Below are positions 33,872 to 42,170 of a stretch of 64,000 nt of DNA, piece after piece. The number at the start of each line of letters is the position of its first letter. Within the stretch, counting starts at the first letter, position 1. The DNA comes from Nioella ostreopsis (GTDB lineage: Bacteria; Pseudomonadota; Alphaproteobacteria; Rhodobacterales; Rhodobacteraceae). Made by a program: the position numbers and the translations under genes. The DNA lies in assembly GCF_004000255.1 (NCBI RefSeq), contig NZ_RCIQ01000017.1:255-64254 (forward strand), in the 5' to 3' direction. Under the pieces are notes generated by a model, which saw only the letters and a list, made by a program, of their open reading frames with translations, was not told the origin of the DNA and did no database searches.

Positions 33872-34261
33872 TCAGACGCGGCGGCGCTTCGGGGGGCGGC
33901 AGCCGTTATGCGCGATCGGGGTCACATCACGGATCGAGGTGATGTTGAAACCGACAGCGGCCAGGGCGCGCAGCGCGCTTTCACGGCCGGAACCGGGGCC
34001 CTGAACTTCCACTTCCAGCGTCTTGACGCCGTGTTCCTGTGCCTTGCGGCCCGCATCTTCTGCGGCCATCTGCGCGGCATAGGGGGTGGATTTCCGCGAC
34101 CCCTTGAAGCCCATCGTACCGGCGGACGACCACGAAATGGCGTTGCCCTGCACGTCGGAAATCAGGATCTTGGTGTTGTTGAAAGAGCTGTTCACATGCG
34201 CCACGCCAGCGGCGATGTTCTTGCGCTCTTTACGCTTCGGGGATCTTTTGTCACGAGCCAT
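33872..34261 (-). CDS. rpsK: 30S ribosomal protein S11
   Basis: A 129-residue platform protein of the small subunit. Conserved segments include [67 protein letters not shown] and the end [23 protein letters not shown]. It follows rpsM by 15 nt and is separated from rpoA by a spacer containing the 15-pair hairpin. Confidence 0.99.
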   Translation of the reverse strand: MARDKRSPKRKERKNIAAGVAHVNSSFNNTKILISDVQGNAISWSSAGTMGFKGSRKSTPYAAQMAAEDAGRKAQEHGVKTLEVEVQGPGSGRESALRALAAVGFNITSIRDVTPIAHNGCRPPKRRRV

Positions 34262-34276
34262 TATGCGAACCCTCCC

Positions 34277-34645
34277 TTATTTCTTCTTACCGGCAATGGC
34301 CTTTGCGGGGCCTTTGCGGGTACGAGCATTGGTGTGGGTACGCTGACCGCGAACGGGCAGGTTGCGGCGATGACGCAGACCACGATAGCAACCCAGATCC
34401 ATCAGACGCTTGATGTTCATCTGGGTTTCGCGGCGCAGGTCGCCTTCAACGGTGAAGTTGGCGTCGATATGCTCGCGGATGGCCAGAACCTCGGCATCCG
34501 ACAGCTCGTTCACGCGACGGGTTTCGTCGATGTTCACGGCTTCACAGATGGATTTCGCGGAGGAGGGGCCAATCCCGGTGATATAGGTCAGCGCGATCGG
34601 AACGCGCTTGGCGGTGGGGATGTTTACCCCGGCAATACGTGCCAC
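34277..34645 (-). CDS. rpsM: 30S ribosomal protein S13
   Basis: A 122-residue protein of the small-subunit head. [26 protein letters not shown] opens the protein, and [38 protein letters not shown] closes it. An AAGGAAG site precedes the ATG. It is the first gene downstream of an internal promoter, so S13, S11, alpha and L17 can be transcribed independently of secY-adk. Confidence 0.99.
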   Translation of the reverse strand: MARIAGVNIPTAKRVPIALTYITGIGPSSAKSICEAVNIDETRRVNELSDAEVLAIREHIDANFTVEGDLRRETQMNIKRLMDLGCYRGLRHRRNLPVRGQRTHTNARTRKGPAKAIAGKKK

Positions 34646-34801
34646 GTAGTCTTCCTTTTCCGTTGCGGTTCCGTAGCTCCAGAACCTTTTTTCACAACCG
34701 AAAGCCCGAGGCGGTCAGCCTGCGGGCCATCGAACAATTCGGTACGAGGGGGATGCAGGACTGATTCCCGCAAGTCTCGCGATTCCCGGATGGGAAGCCT
34801 G

Positions 34802-34830
34802 CTGTTAGGCGGATTTCCCCACCGGGTCAA
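34802..34830 (-). promoter_or_regulatory. Promoter of rpsM-rpsK-rpoA-rplQ
   Basis: On the reverse strand TTGACC (34830-34825) and TAACAG (34807-34802) are 17 nt apart, giving a leader of about 150 nt before rpsM. A second TTGACA lies just upstream (34850-34845) without a good -10. The leader can fold a GGTTC/GAACC hairpin close to the rpsM start. Confidence 0.6.
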
Positions 34831-34881
34831 GGGCGTTCGGCTTTTGTCAAGAACTTTCTGGAAAGCCCCTGCCCAGCCCGG

Positions 34882-35229
34882 TCAGATGTCGCACAGATCG
34901 AGCGTCGCCATCTCTTCCCCGCCGCGCATCACGGCCACCTCGTCGGGATGTTCCGGGTCGAGAAGGAAGGCCGTTTCGCCGTCCACGCCCTGCCAGCGGC
35001 AACTGCCCAGCTCGGCACCGGTCTCCGGCACGTCCATCCCCGGCAGATCGAGCTGAAATACGCAATGGCTGGACTCGGCATTGTCCGGTTGCTCCAGGGC
35101 CTCGAACGCCTCGATCAGCAGATCTTCCAGATCCCACTGAGAGAACGCCGCACGGCAACTTTCCTGCGCCAGCACGCTTGAGGGGCCTGCGATCAGGACC
35201 GCGGTCAGGGTCAGCACCACGGCCCGCAT
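34882..35229 (-). CDS. Small secreted cysteine-containing protein of unknown function
   Basis: A 115-residue protein with a Sec signal peptide (MRAVVLTLTAVLIAGPSSVLAQ, cleavage after VLA) and four cysteines in the mature part, which probably form disulfides in the periplasm. The body is acidic. No family was recognised. It stands between adk and rpsM, where ribosomal operons normally have no such gene. A GTG at 35238 overlaps the adk stop by four nt and would add three residues; ATG at 35229 gives a more regular signal peptide. Confidence 0.75.
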   Translation of the reverse strand: MRAVVLTLTAVLIAGPSSVLAQESCRAAFSQWDLEDLLIEAFEALEQPDNAESSHCVFQLDLPGMDVPETGAELGSCRWQGVDGETAFLLDPEHPDEVAVMRGGEEMATLDLCDI

Positions 35230-35234
35230 CGGGA

Positions 35235-35879
35235 TCACGCGTCCAGAACGGTACGGATCGCGCCCGCGACCTCGTCGATCTCGCCCAGGCCATCGACCAC
35301 CGACAGATCGCCCTTGGCATAGTAATAGCCAATCAGCGGCGAGGTCTTCTTGTAATATTCCATCAGGCGCTGCTTGAGGCTGTCCTCATTGTCATCGGCC
35401 CGGCGCTTGAACTCGGTGCCACCGCAATTGACGCATTTGCCATCGGCGGGGATCGGCTTGGTGATGTCGTTGTAAACCTCACCGCAATCGCCACAGGTCG
35501 ACCGCGCCGTGATCCGCGCAACCAGCGCCTCGTCATCGACGCGCATCTCGATCACGGCATCCAGGCCCTGACCGGTCTTCGCCAGCAGCGCGCCAAGCGC
35601 ATCGGCCTGCGCCAGCGTGCGCGGGAACCCGTCGAAGATGAACCCGTCCGCCTGTACCGTGGTCAGCTGTTCCTCGATCAGCCCGATCACGATCTCGTCG
35701 GTCACCAGTTCCCCTCGGGCCATCACATCGGCCACGCGCTTGCCCATCTCGGTGCCCGAGCTTTGGGCGGCGCGCAGCATGTCTCCGGTCGACAGCTGGA
35801 CCATGTTGCGCTCATCCACCAGGATCCGCGCTTGTGTGCCTTTGCCGGCCCCCGGGGGCCCGAGTAGAATCAGGTTCAT
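35235..35879 (-). CDS. adk: Adenylate kinase
   Basis: Interconverts ATP plus AMP and two ADP. The P-loop [11 protein letters not shown] (residues 7-17) and [12 protein letters not shown] are standard. The LID domain carries a four-cysteine zinc site, [15 protein letters not shown] and CVNC, as in Gram-positive and many alphaproteobacterial enzymes. Length is 214 residues. The ATG overlaps the secY stop by four nt, the usual secY-adk coupling. Confidence 0.98.
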   Translation of the reverse strand: MNLILLGPPGAGKGTQARILVDERNMVQLSTGDMLRAAQSSGTEMGKRVADVMARGELVTDEIVIGLIEEQLTTVQADGFIFDGFPRTLAQADALGALLAKTGQGLDAVIEMRVDDEALVARITARSTCGDCGEVYNDITKPIPADGKCVNCGGTEFKRRADDNEDSLKQRLMEYYKKTSPLIGYYYAKGDLSVVDGLGEIDEVAGAIRTVLDA

Positions 35880-37246
35880 CGGCGCGCGGGTCCTTTCCGT
35901 TTGGCGCGGCCACCGCCGGACTTGCGTCCGCGCAGCTGCGATTTCTCGATCAGCCCTTCATACTGGTGCGCCAGCAGATGCGACTGCACCTGTTGCACCG
36001 TATCCATGCCCACCGACACGATGATCAGGATCGAGGTGCCGCCGAAATAGGCGGTGATCGACAGCTGAGTTCGGACGATCTCGGGCAGCAGCACCACCAG
36101 TGCCAGGTATCCCGAGCCAAGAACCAGGATGCGGTTGGTCACGTATTCCAGGTATTCGGCAGTCTTCGGACCGGGGCGAATGCCGGGAACGAACCCGTTC
36201 TGGTTCTTCAGGTTGTCGGCGACATCATCCACCTTGAACGACACGTTGAGCGTGTAGAAATAGGTGAAGAAGACGATCATCGCCGCGAAAAACAGCAGGT
36301 AAAGCGGCTGGCCGGGGCCGAACATCGCCAGGATCCAGGTCATCACCGGTCCCGCATTCTGGCCCGAGAAGGTCGAGATCGTCGTCGGCAGCAGCAGCAG
36401 CGACGAGGCAAAGATCGCCGGGATCACACCCGCCGGGTTCACCTTGATCGGCAGATGGCTGGACCCGCCGTCATACACCTTCATCCCCACCTGACGGCGC
36501 GGATACTGGATGTGGATCTTGCGCAGGCTGCGCTCCATGAACACCACGAAGGTCAGCGTGCCCAACAGCATCACGATGATGCCCAGAACGGTAAAGGTCT
36601 GCAGATCGCCCGACCGGCCAAGGGTAAAGAACTGCGCCAGCGCACCGGGGATCTCGGCGATGATGCCGACGAAGATGATCAGCGAGATGCCGTTGCCGAT
36701 GCCGCGCTGCGTGATCTGTTCCCCCAGCCACATCAGGAACATGGTGCCGCCCACAAGGGTGATCACGCAGGCCGCGCGGAAGAACCAGCCCGGATCGGTG
36801 GCCAACTCGCCCGCTTCAAGGCTGACGGCCAGGCCATAGGCCTGAACCGTCGCCAGCAGCACCGTGCCATAGCGGGTGTACTGGTTGATCTTCTTGCGCC
36901 CCTGCTCGCCCTCTTTCTTCAGCTGCTCCAGCGCCGGAACCATGGCGGTCATCAGCTGCACGATGATCGAGGCCGAGATGTAGGGCATGATGCCAAGGGT
37001 AAAGACCCCCATCCGCCCAAGCGCACCGCCGGTGAACAGGTCGATCATGTCCCCGACACCGCCCGCGGCCTGTTCGAAGAAATCGCGCAGCGCCCCGCCG
37101 TCGATTCCGGGGACCGGGATATAGGTGCCGATACGGTAGATGATCAGAAGGCCGATGGTGAACAGGATACGCTGGCGCAGCTCGGTGGCTTTGCCGAAGG
37201 TGCGCCAGCTCAGGTTCGCGGCCATTTGCTCTGCAGCAGATGCCAT
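35876..37246 (-). CDS. secY: Protein translocase subunit SecY
   Basis: Channel-forming subunit of the Sec translocon, with ten transmembrane helices. Conserved parts include [17 protein letters not shown] (plug region near residue 50), the cytoplasmic [19 protein letters not shown] and the C-terminal [22 protein letters not shown] at 37246 (MASAAEQM) is taken as the start, with GAGAGAG upstream, giving 456 residues; a GTG at 37264 is possible. It follows rplO by 128 nt. Confidence 0.97.
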   Translation of the reverse strand: MASAAEQMAANLSWRTFGKATELRQRILFTIGLLIIYRIGTYIPVPGIDGGALRDFFEQAAGGVGDMIDLFTGGALGRMGVFTLGIMPYISASIIVQLMTAMVPALEQLKKEGEQGRKKINQYTRYGTVLLATVQAYGLAVSLEAGELATDPGWFFRAACVITLVGGTMFLMWLGEQITQRGIGNGISLIIFVGIIAEIPGALAQFFTLGRSGDLQTFTVLGIIVMLLGTLTFVVFMERSLRKIHIQYPRRQVGMKVYDGGSSHLPIKVNPAGVIPAIFASSLLLLPTTISTFSGQNAGPVMTWILAMFGPGQPLYLLFFAAMIVFFTYFYTLNVSFKVDDVADNLKNQNGFVPGIRPGPKTAEYLEYVTNRILVLGSGYLALVVLLPEIVRTQLSITAYFGGTSILIIVSVGMDTVQQVQSHLLAHQYEGLIEKSQLRGRKSGGGRAKRKGPARR

Positions 37247-37320
37247 TGGGTCTCTCTCATGCACAGCGCCGCGGGATCGGGGTCGACCACGCGGCGCGGG
37301 AAGAACTTGCCAAAGATGTA

Positions 37321-37338
37321 AGCGGTAAGGTTACCGCT
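37321..37338. repeat. Short inverted repeat between rplO and secY
   Basis: AGCGGTAA (37321-37328) and TTACCGCT (37331-37338) form a perfect eight-pair dyad with a two-nt centre. A second small hairpin, CGGGC-TTTT-GCCCG, follows near 37347-37360. Function unknown; possibly mRNA processing within the operon. Confidence 0.5.
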
Positions 37339-37374
37339 CACAAGCGTTGATCGGGCTTTTGCCCGAAGGCCGAG

Positions 37375-37848
37375 TTATTCCGCCGCAGCCGCAGCCGCCA
37401 CGGTCAGGCTGCCACCAGCCTTCTCGACGGCCTCGATGGCGGACTTGGAGGCACCGGTCACGGTCAGGTTCAGCTTGGCGGTCACATCGCCCTTGGCCAG
37501 AACCCGCACACCGTCCAGCTTGCGGCGCACCAGGCCGGACGCGACCAGCGCATCCTCTGTGATGGCAGCAGATGCGTCCAGCTTGCCCTCGTCCACGAAT
37601 TTCTGGATCAGGCCCAGGTTCACGACGGCGAATGCCTTGCGGTTGGGCTTGTTGAAGCCACGCTTGGGCAGACGCTGGTAGAGCGGCATCTGGCCGCCTT
37701 CGTAGCCGTTCAGCGCAACACCGGAGCGGGATTTCTGACCCTTGATACCACGGCCAGCGGTCTTGCCCTTGCCCGAACCGGGGCCACGGCCGATACGCTT
37801 GGCTTTCTTGGTTGCGCCGGGATTGTCGCGCAGTTCATGCAGTTTCAT
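37375..37848 (-). CDS. rplO: 50S ribosomal protein L15
   Basis: Late-assembly protein of the large subunit (157 aa). The N-terminal [40 protein letters not shown] and [21 protein letters not shown] are diagnostic. It carries an Ala-rich C-terminal tail. A GGAGAAGCG site precedes the ATG. Normally rpmD and rpsE stand directly upstream; here 461 bases of repeat-rich intergenic DNA and a MATE gene replace them. Confidence 0.98.
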   Translation of the reverse strand: MKLHELRDNPGATKKAKRIGRGPGSGKGKTAGRGIKGQKSRSGVALNGYEGGQMPLYQRLPKRGFNKPNRKAFAVVNLGLIQKFVDEGKLDASAAITEDALVASGLVRRKLDGVRVLAKGDVTAKLNLTVTGASKSAIEAVEKAGGSLTVAAAAAAE

Positions 37849-38015
37849 GTCGCTTCTCCTTCGCCGGAACTGACCCCCGAAGCGATCACGGGGCCAAACA
37901 CGGCATTTCTTGATTGTTGAGTCTCGGACCCCAGCAGGGCCACCGGGGGCGTATAGACTCGGGCCGTCGCTCTGGCAAGCCCCTCACCGCCGCCCATCCC
38001 CGCATCGCGCCGTCC

Positions 38016-38060
38016 GCTTTCATCTTGGCCCAAATACCTCCGCCGGAGGCATCCCGCTCT
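38016..38060 (+). repeat. Interspersed intergenic repeat, copy 2
   Basis: CATCTTGGCCCAAATACCTC followed by CGCCGGAGGCATCCCGC matches the copy at 3945-3992 over about 40 bases and, reverse complemented, the copy at 48322-48352. CCTCCG-C-CGGAGG inside it is a perfect small dyad. Confidence 0.75.
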
Positions 38061-38127
38061 CACCACCGATCCAACCGCCAGATATGGCCGATCTCTCCTG
38101 TCCCGTCCGATCTGATGCGCCTGCCTC

Positions 38128-38184
38128 TCCCCGGCGCGGGGAAGGGCCTTCGAAGGCCCTTGTGAAGAGGTTTCGAAACCTCTT
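38128..38184. repeat. Cluster of perfect palindromes
   Basis: TCCCC-GGCGC-GGGGA (38128-38142) is followed by two perfect 20-bp palindromes, AAGGGCCTTCGAAGGCCCTT (38142-38161) and AAGAGGTTTCGAAACCTCTT (38165-38184). Both are centred on TTCGAA and their centres are 23 bp apart. They can form hairpins on either strand or bind a dimeric protein. Confidence 0.8.
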
Positions 38185-38246
38185 ACCCCCGCAAGCGGCG
38201 ATGTCTTGCGACCAGTCCGGCTGATCTCGGAAATCAAGGTTTCGTC

Positions 38247-38290
38247 TGTACGGGGGGTGTACAGGGGGTGTACGCCCGGTGCACGGGGGG
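38247..38290. repeat. Four 11-bp tandem units
   Basis: TGTACGGGGGG, TGTACAGGGGG, TGTACGCCCGG and TGCACGGGGGG stand head to tail with an exact 11-bp period. The GTAC blocks therefore fall on one face of the helix. The array lies 20 bp beyond the 3' end of the MATE gene. Confidence 0.75.
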
Positions 38291-38309
38291 CACCGGGGTG
38301 TTTTCACCC

Positions 38310-39701
38310 TTACCGCCGAAAATTGAACAGCTGCGTCAGCCGGGCGTGACGCTGGAACGGGCGCGGCTCCGAGGGCGGCTCCTGGCGCGAGATGACCCGC
38401 ATCGCCAGCCATCCCGACCACAGCCCGAAGATCACCCCGCCAACCGCCTGCCCGATCAGCACCCCCGCCGCGCCGAACCACGCGGCGAAGATCATCACGA
38501 AGGGAATCGTGCCCAGCGTGTGACGGCCCCAATTGGTCCAGGTGGAATAGTAGGGATGCCCCAGATTGTTGAATCCTGCGTTCGAGACGAAGATCATCCC
38601 GTTGAAAAACCACGCCAAAGCCAGCGGACCACAGAACAGGTAGACGATCTCCTGCGAAAGCCCCTCCAGCGCGAAGAGCGCCCCGATCGGGCCGCGCAGG
38701 AGAAACAGCAGACCCGAGACGAGGATCACGACCAGCGCCGTGAACAGCAGCCCGTCCAGATAAGCGCGCCGTACCCGGCCATGTTTCTGCGCCCCGAAAT
38801 TCTGGCCGATGATGGGCCCCACCGCCCCCGACAGGGCAAAGATCGTCCCGAAGGCCACCGGCGTCAGCCGGCCCACAATGGCCATACCCGCAACCGCTTC
38901 CTCGCCAAACTCCGCCATTGCCCGCGTCACATAGGCTTGCCCAATTGGCGTCGCCAGCTGGGTCAGGATCGCGGGCAGGGCAAGGGCGAATATCGGGCTG
39001 AAATCATTCATGAATTCGTCGCGAGTCGGGCGGGAAAACCCGCCGTAGTGGCGCAGGATCGGATAGAGCGCCGCACCGGCAATCGACACCCGCGCCGCCA
39101 CGCTGGCCAGCGCCGCGCCGGTCAGTTCAAGATCCAGACCGAAGATCAGGATCGGGTCCAGAACCGCATTCACCAGCCCGCCGATGATCGTCGCATACAT
39201 CGCCCGCCGCGCCGCGCCATGGGCGCGCAGGATCGCACCGCCGACCATGCCGATCAGCAGCAACGGAAGGCTCGGGATGATGATCTGCAGATAGCCGACC
39301 GCCAGATCATGCGTCTCGCCGCTGGCCCCCATCAATGTCACGAGGAACCCCAGATTGAACCAAACAATCGCAGCGAAAACGGCACCAAAAGCAAACCCGT
39401 AGGCCAGCGCCGTGGTTGCCTTCATCCGCGCGCCGTTCTCATCCCCGCCGCCGAGCGCCCGTGCAACAAGCGCGCCCGCGGCAATCGACATGCCAATTCC
39501 GAAGGACGAGGTGAAGAACAGGATCGCGCCCGCATAGCCAACAGCCGCCGCCAGTTCGGCCTTGCCCAGCATCGAGATGAAGATCATGTCGACGAAATCG
39601 ACGAGGAAGACCGCCATCAGCCCCAGGGATGCCGTCAGGGACATCACCGAGATGTGGCGAAAGAGGTTGCCCTCCAGAAAGACTGCGTTTGACTTTGCCA
39701 T
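38310..39701 (-). CDS. MATE-family efflux transporter
   Basis: A 463-residue inner-membrane protein with twelve hydrophobic helices in two similar halves, as in multidrug and toxic-compound extrusion proteins (NorM/DinF type). Typical stretches are LVDFVDMIFISMLGKAELAA near residue 35, GIGMSIAAGALVARALGGGD near 68, and the matching SGAVGPIIGQNFGAQKHGRVRRA in the second half. ATG at 39701 is chosen because AGGGAAGG lies just before it. Substrates cannot be predicted; Na+ or H+ coupling is expected. Confidence 0.92.
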   Translation of the reverse strand: MAKSNAVFLEGNLFRHISVMSLTASLGLMAVFLVDFVDMIFISMLGKAELAAAVGYAGAILFFTSSFGIGMSIAAGALVARALGGGDENGARMKATTALAYGFAFGAVFAAIVWFNLGFLVTLMGASGETHDLAVGYLQIIIPSLPLLLIGMVGGAILRAHGAARRAMYATIIGGLVNAVLDPILIFGLDLELTGAALASVAARVSIAGAALYPILRHYGGFSRPTRDEFMNDFSPIFALALPAILTQLATPIGQAYVTRAMAEFGEEAVAGMAIVGRLTPVAFGTIFALSGAVGPIIGQNFGAQKHGRVRRAYLDGLLFTALVVILVSGLLFLLRGPIGALFALEGLSQEIVYLFCGPLALAWFFNGMIFVSNAGFNNLGHPYYSTWTNWGRHTLGTIPFVMIFAAWFGAAGVLIGQAVGGVIFGLWSGWLAMRVISRQEPPSEPRPFQRHARLTQLFNFRR

Positions 39702-39777
39702 CCGCCTTCCCTGCCACAGCCAACGCGCTGCGACCATTCCGTAATTCTGCACAGAGCGGACTCAGCTCCGCTCGATT

Positions 39778-39796
39778 GGGGGATTCACCCTAGGGC
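39778..39796 (+). promoter_or_regulatory. GGGG-ATTC-ACCC motif, copy 1
   Basis: GGGGGATTCACCCTAGGGC ends 65 nt before the first lectin-like gene. A close copy (40317-40335) stands 61 nt before the second lectin-like gene, and a third lies at 58787-58804. Each contains an inverted GGGG/(A)CCC pair followed by (T/C)AGGGC. It may be a shared operator or part of a duplicated promoter. Confidence 0.5.
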
Positions 39797-39860
39797 GCAA
39801 ACGCGCCGCGCCGGGCAAAAGGGTGTCAGACAAACACAACAGCCAACCGGAGACAAACCA

Positions 39861-40226
39861 ATGACCATCCTTCGCAGCACCGCCATCGCCCTGACCCTCG
39901 CAGCAACCTCTGCCGCCCTGCCCGCCTTTGCCGAAAACATCGAGGCCGGCCCGATCTGGAACCAGGGCCACGCCAATCAGGTCTGCCCTGCCGTTGCCCA
40001 GGCCCATGGCGGCGAATGGACCGGCCATTGGTGGACGACCGTCCCGAATGAAATGTCGGTCTGTCAGATCCAGATGCCTGCCCGCACCGTCGAAGCAGGC
40101 CCGATCTGGAACCAGCAGCATGCCGAACAGGTTTGCCCCGCCATCGCCCATTCCCACGGCGCCGAGTGGACCGGCCAGTGGTGGACCACCGTCTGGAACG
40201 AAATGTCCGTCTGCCAGATCCGCTGA
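39861..40226 (+). CDS. Secreted MVL-type mannan-binding lectin-like protein, two tandem domains
   Basis: A 121-residue protein with a Sec signal peptide (cleavage after AFA, residue 24) and two copies of a 50-residue-spaced unit. Residues 28-70 and 78-120 are identical at about 35 of 43 positions. The pattern AGPIW, QVCP, AHG, EWTGxWWTTV, NEMSVCQI matches, from memory, the repeats of the Microcystis viridis lectin MVL, which binds oligomannose. Unlike MVL, each unit has two cysteines (42/68 and 92/118), probably a disulfide. CCGGAGACAAACC precedes the ATG. Predicted periplasmic or secreted glycan-binding protein. Confidence 0.75.
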   Translation: MTILRSTAIALTLAATSAALPAFAENIEAGPIWNQGHANQVCPAVAQAHGGEWTGHWWTTVPNEMSVCQIQMPARTVEAGPIWNQQHAEQVCPAIAHSHGAEWTGQWWTTVWNEMSVCQIR

Positions 40227-40265
40227 CCCCTCCAATTTTACCCAAACCATTTTCCATGACGCGCG

Positions 40266-40299
40266 CGCCCCGGTTACCCTGCCGGGGCGTTATTTTTTT
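40266..40299 (+). terminator. Intrinsic terminator after the first lectin-like gene
   Basis: CGCCCCGG (40266-40273) pairs with CCGGGGCG (40282-40289), followed by TTATTTTTTT. It is a strong, complete terminator, so the second lectin-like gene needs its own promoter. Confidence 0.92.
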
Positions 40300-40316
40300 C
40301 GGTCTTGGCGACGGAT

Positions 40317-40335
40317 GGGGGATCGACCCCAGGGC
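40317..40335 (+). promoter_or_regulatory. GGGG-ATTC-ACCC motif, copy 2
   Basis: GGGGGATCGACCCCAGGGC agrees with the copy at 39778-39796 at 15 of 19 positions. It is placed almost the same distance (61 nt) before its gene, after the terminator of the preceding gene. It must therefore belong to the upstream region of the second lectin-like gene. Confidence 0.5.
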
Positions 40336-40395
40336 TATACGGCAGCCATGCGGGCAGGATGATCTCAACAAAACACATGATCCAGGAGAAACCCG

Positions 40396-40776
40396 ATGTT
40401 CCGCACCACCCTGACCACCGCCCTTATCGCCCTGACCCTTTCCGCCACCGCAGCCTCCGCCGAAATCCGCCGGGTCAATATCGAGGCCCTGAACGAGGTC
40501 GAGGCTCTGCTGACCTGCAATTGGCTGGCTGAACAGGAGGGCGCTACCGGGCGCGGCAGCGTCCGCAACGTGGATTATTTCCTCTACGAATGCCGGTTCG
40601 ATGCGCCCGCGATGCGCAATATCACGGTCGAAGTCATGCCGCTGCTGCACGTGGCTCAGGCCCGCCCCGTCTGCAGGGATGCCGCCCGCGACCGGAATGG
40701 CACCTGGACCGGCGACTGGGACGGCAACGGAGCGTTTGCCCCCGGCACCTGCACCATTCGCGTGCCCGCAGGCTAA
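40396..40776 (+). CDS. Secreted protein, diverged relative of the MVL-like lectin
   Basis: A 126-residue protein with a Sec signal peptide (cleavage after ASA, residue 22). The C-terminal half repeats the lectin plan: VEVMPLL, PVC, NGTWTGDW and GTCTI. Cys93 and Cys119 are spaced exactly as in the neighbouring protein, and WTGxW is kept. The N-terminal half (VNIEALNEVEALLTC to YECRF, Cys41/Cys66) looks like a much more diverged first unit. It may have a different ligand or no sugar binding. CCAGGAGAAACCCG precedes the ATG. It converges with gltX, one nt apart. Confidence 0.7.
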   Translation: MFRTTLTTALIALTLSATAASAEIRRVNIEALNEVEALLTCNWLAEQEGATGRGSVRNVDYFLYECRFDAPAMRNITVEVMPLLHVAQARPVCRDAARDRNGTWTGDWDGNGAFAPGTCTIRVPAG

Positions 40777-40777
40777 G

Positions 40778-42100
40778 TCAGAGCGCGGGCTTTTTCTGCA
40801 AAAGCTGCATCACGTCGGCCATTTCCGGCCCCCGTTCCAGCCCCGTCACCGCCTTGCGCAGCGGCATGAAGAGGCCCTTGCCCTTGCGGCCCGTGGCCTC
40901 TTTCACCGCGTCGGTCCAGCTTTTCCAGGTGTCGGCGGAATAGGGCGGTTCCGGCAGCATGTCGAAGGCCTGCGCCACGAACTCCCGGTCCTCATCGGCG
41001 ACCAGAGGCGTCGCCCCATCACGGAACAGGTGCCACCAGCCTGCAATGTCCTTGCGGGTGGTGATGTTGGCGCGGGCGACGTTCCAGAAGGTCTCGGCCA
41101 GATCATCCGGCACACCGATTTCTGCAACCTGTTCCGAAACAGAAGACAGCGGCCGCGTATGCAGGAAACGGGCGGTCAGCGGATAAAGGTCATCCACGTC
41201 GAACTTGGTAGGCGCGGATCCGAAATGATTGAGGTCGAACCCGTCCGCCAGTTGATCCAGCGTCTCGCACAACTCAATCGGCTGCGAGGAGCCGAGCCGT
41301 GCCATGTGGGACAAAAGCGCCATGGCCTCCACCCCGTTGTCGCGCAGATCCTTCAGCGCCAGCGTGCCAAGCCGCTTGGACAGCGCCTCGCCCTGCGGGC
41401 CGGTCAGCAGCGAATGATGCGCGAAGGACGGCGCGGAGAACCCGAGCGCTTCCATGATCTGGATCTGCGTCGCGGTGTTGGTCACGTGGTCGGACCCGCG
41501 CACCACATGGGTCACGCCCATGTCCGTGTCATCCACCACCGACGCGATGGTATAGAGCACCTGCCCGTCCTGACGGATCAGCACCGGGTCAGAGACGGAG
41601 GCCGCATCAATCGACAGATCGCCCAGAATGCCATCGGTCCATTCAATCCGTTCCTGATTGAGCTTGAAGCGCCAGACGCCTTGCCCACGCTCGGCCCGCA
41701 TCTTGGCCTGTTCGTCGTCGGACAGGTTCAGCGCAGCGCGGTCATAGACCGGAGGCAGGCCCATGTTGAGCTGCTTCTTGCGCTTGAGGTCAAGTTCCGT
41801 GGGCGTTTCCCACGCCTCATAGAATCGACCCTTTTCGCGCAGTTCATCTGCGGCGGTGGCGTAGCGGTCCAGCCGCTCGGACTGTTTTTCGATCCGGTCC
41901 CAGGTCAGCCCCAGCCATTCCAGATCGCGCTGGATCTGGTCGGCATATTCCTGCTTGGACCGCTCCGGGTCGGTGTCATCGAGGCGGAGGATGAACTGCC
42001 CCCCGGCCTTCTTGGCAATCAGGAAGTTGAACAGCGCGGTGCGCAGGTTCCCGACATGCAGGTATCCGGTGGGGGACGGGGCGAAACGGGTGACGGTCAT
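40778..42100 (-). CDS. gltX: Glutamyl-tRNA synthetase
   Basis: Class I synthetase charging glutamate. The HIGH-type motif is in FAPSPTGYLHVGNLRTALFN (residues 6-25) and the KMSKS-type motif is EALSKRLGT (about 237-245). The 440-residue length and the LDDTDPERSKQEYADQI segment fit the alphaproteobacterial type. Many alphaproteobacteria carry two GltX proteins with different tRNA preference; whether this one favours tRNA-Glu or tRNA-Gln cannot be told here. Confidence 0.95.
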   Translation of the reverse strand: MTVTRFAPSPTGYLHVGNLRTALFNFLIAKKAGGQFILRLDDTDPERSKQEYADQIQRDLEWLGLTWDRIEKQSERLDRYATAADELREKGRFYEAWETPTELDLKRKKQLNMGLPPVYDRAALNLSDDEQAKMRAERGQGVWRFKLNQERIEWTDGILGDLSIDAASVSDPVLIRQDGQVLYTIASVVDDTDMGVTHVVRGSDHVTNTATQIQIMEALGFSAPSFAHHSLLTGPQGEALSKRLGTLALKDLRDNGVEAMALLSHMARLGSSQPIELCETLDQLADGFDLNHFGSAPTKFDVDDLYPLTARFLHTRPLSSVSEQVAEIGVPDDLAETFWNVARANITTRKDIAGWWHLFRDGATPLVADEDREFVAQAFDMLPEPPYSADTWKSWTDAVKEATGRKGKGLFMPLRKAVTGLERGPEMADVMQLLQKKPAL

Positions 42101-42170
42101 GGATCTCGGACTCCTTCGGATCGGGCTGATCCTGTTTCACAGACGGGCCCGTTTGTCCATAAGCCGTGGC

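Larger units (their letters stand above)
37849..38309. other. Repeat-rich non-coding interval between rplO and the MATE gene
   Basis: No gene is supported in these 461 bases. From left to right it holds the presumed rplO promoter region, the interspersed repeat copy 2 (38016-38060), three hairpin-forming palindromes (38128-38184), and an 11-bp tandem array (38247-38290) that ends just before the MATE stop codon. Confidence 0.75.

Noticed and set aside
38247-38290. Direct repeats considered as a CRISPR array
   Set aside because: The units are only 11 bp with no unique spacers, and no cas genes are present.
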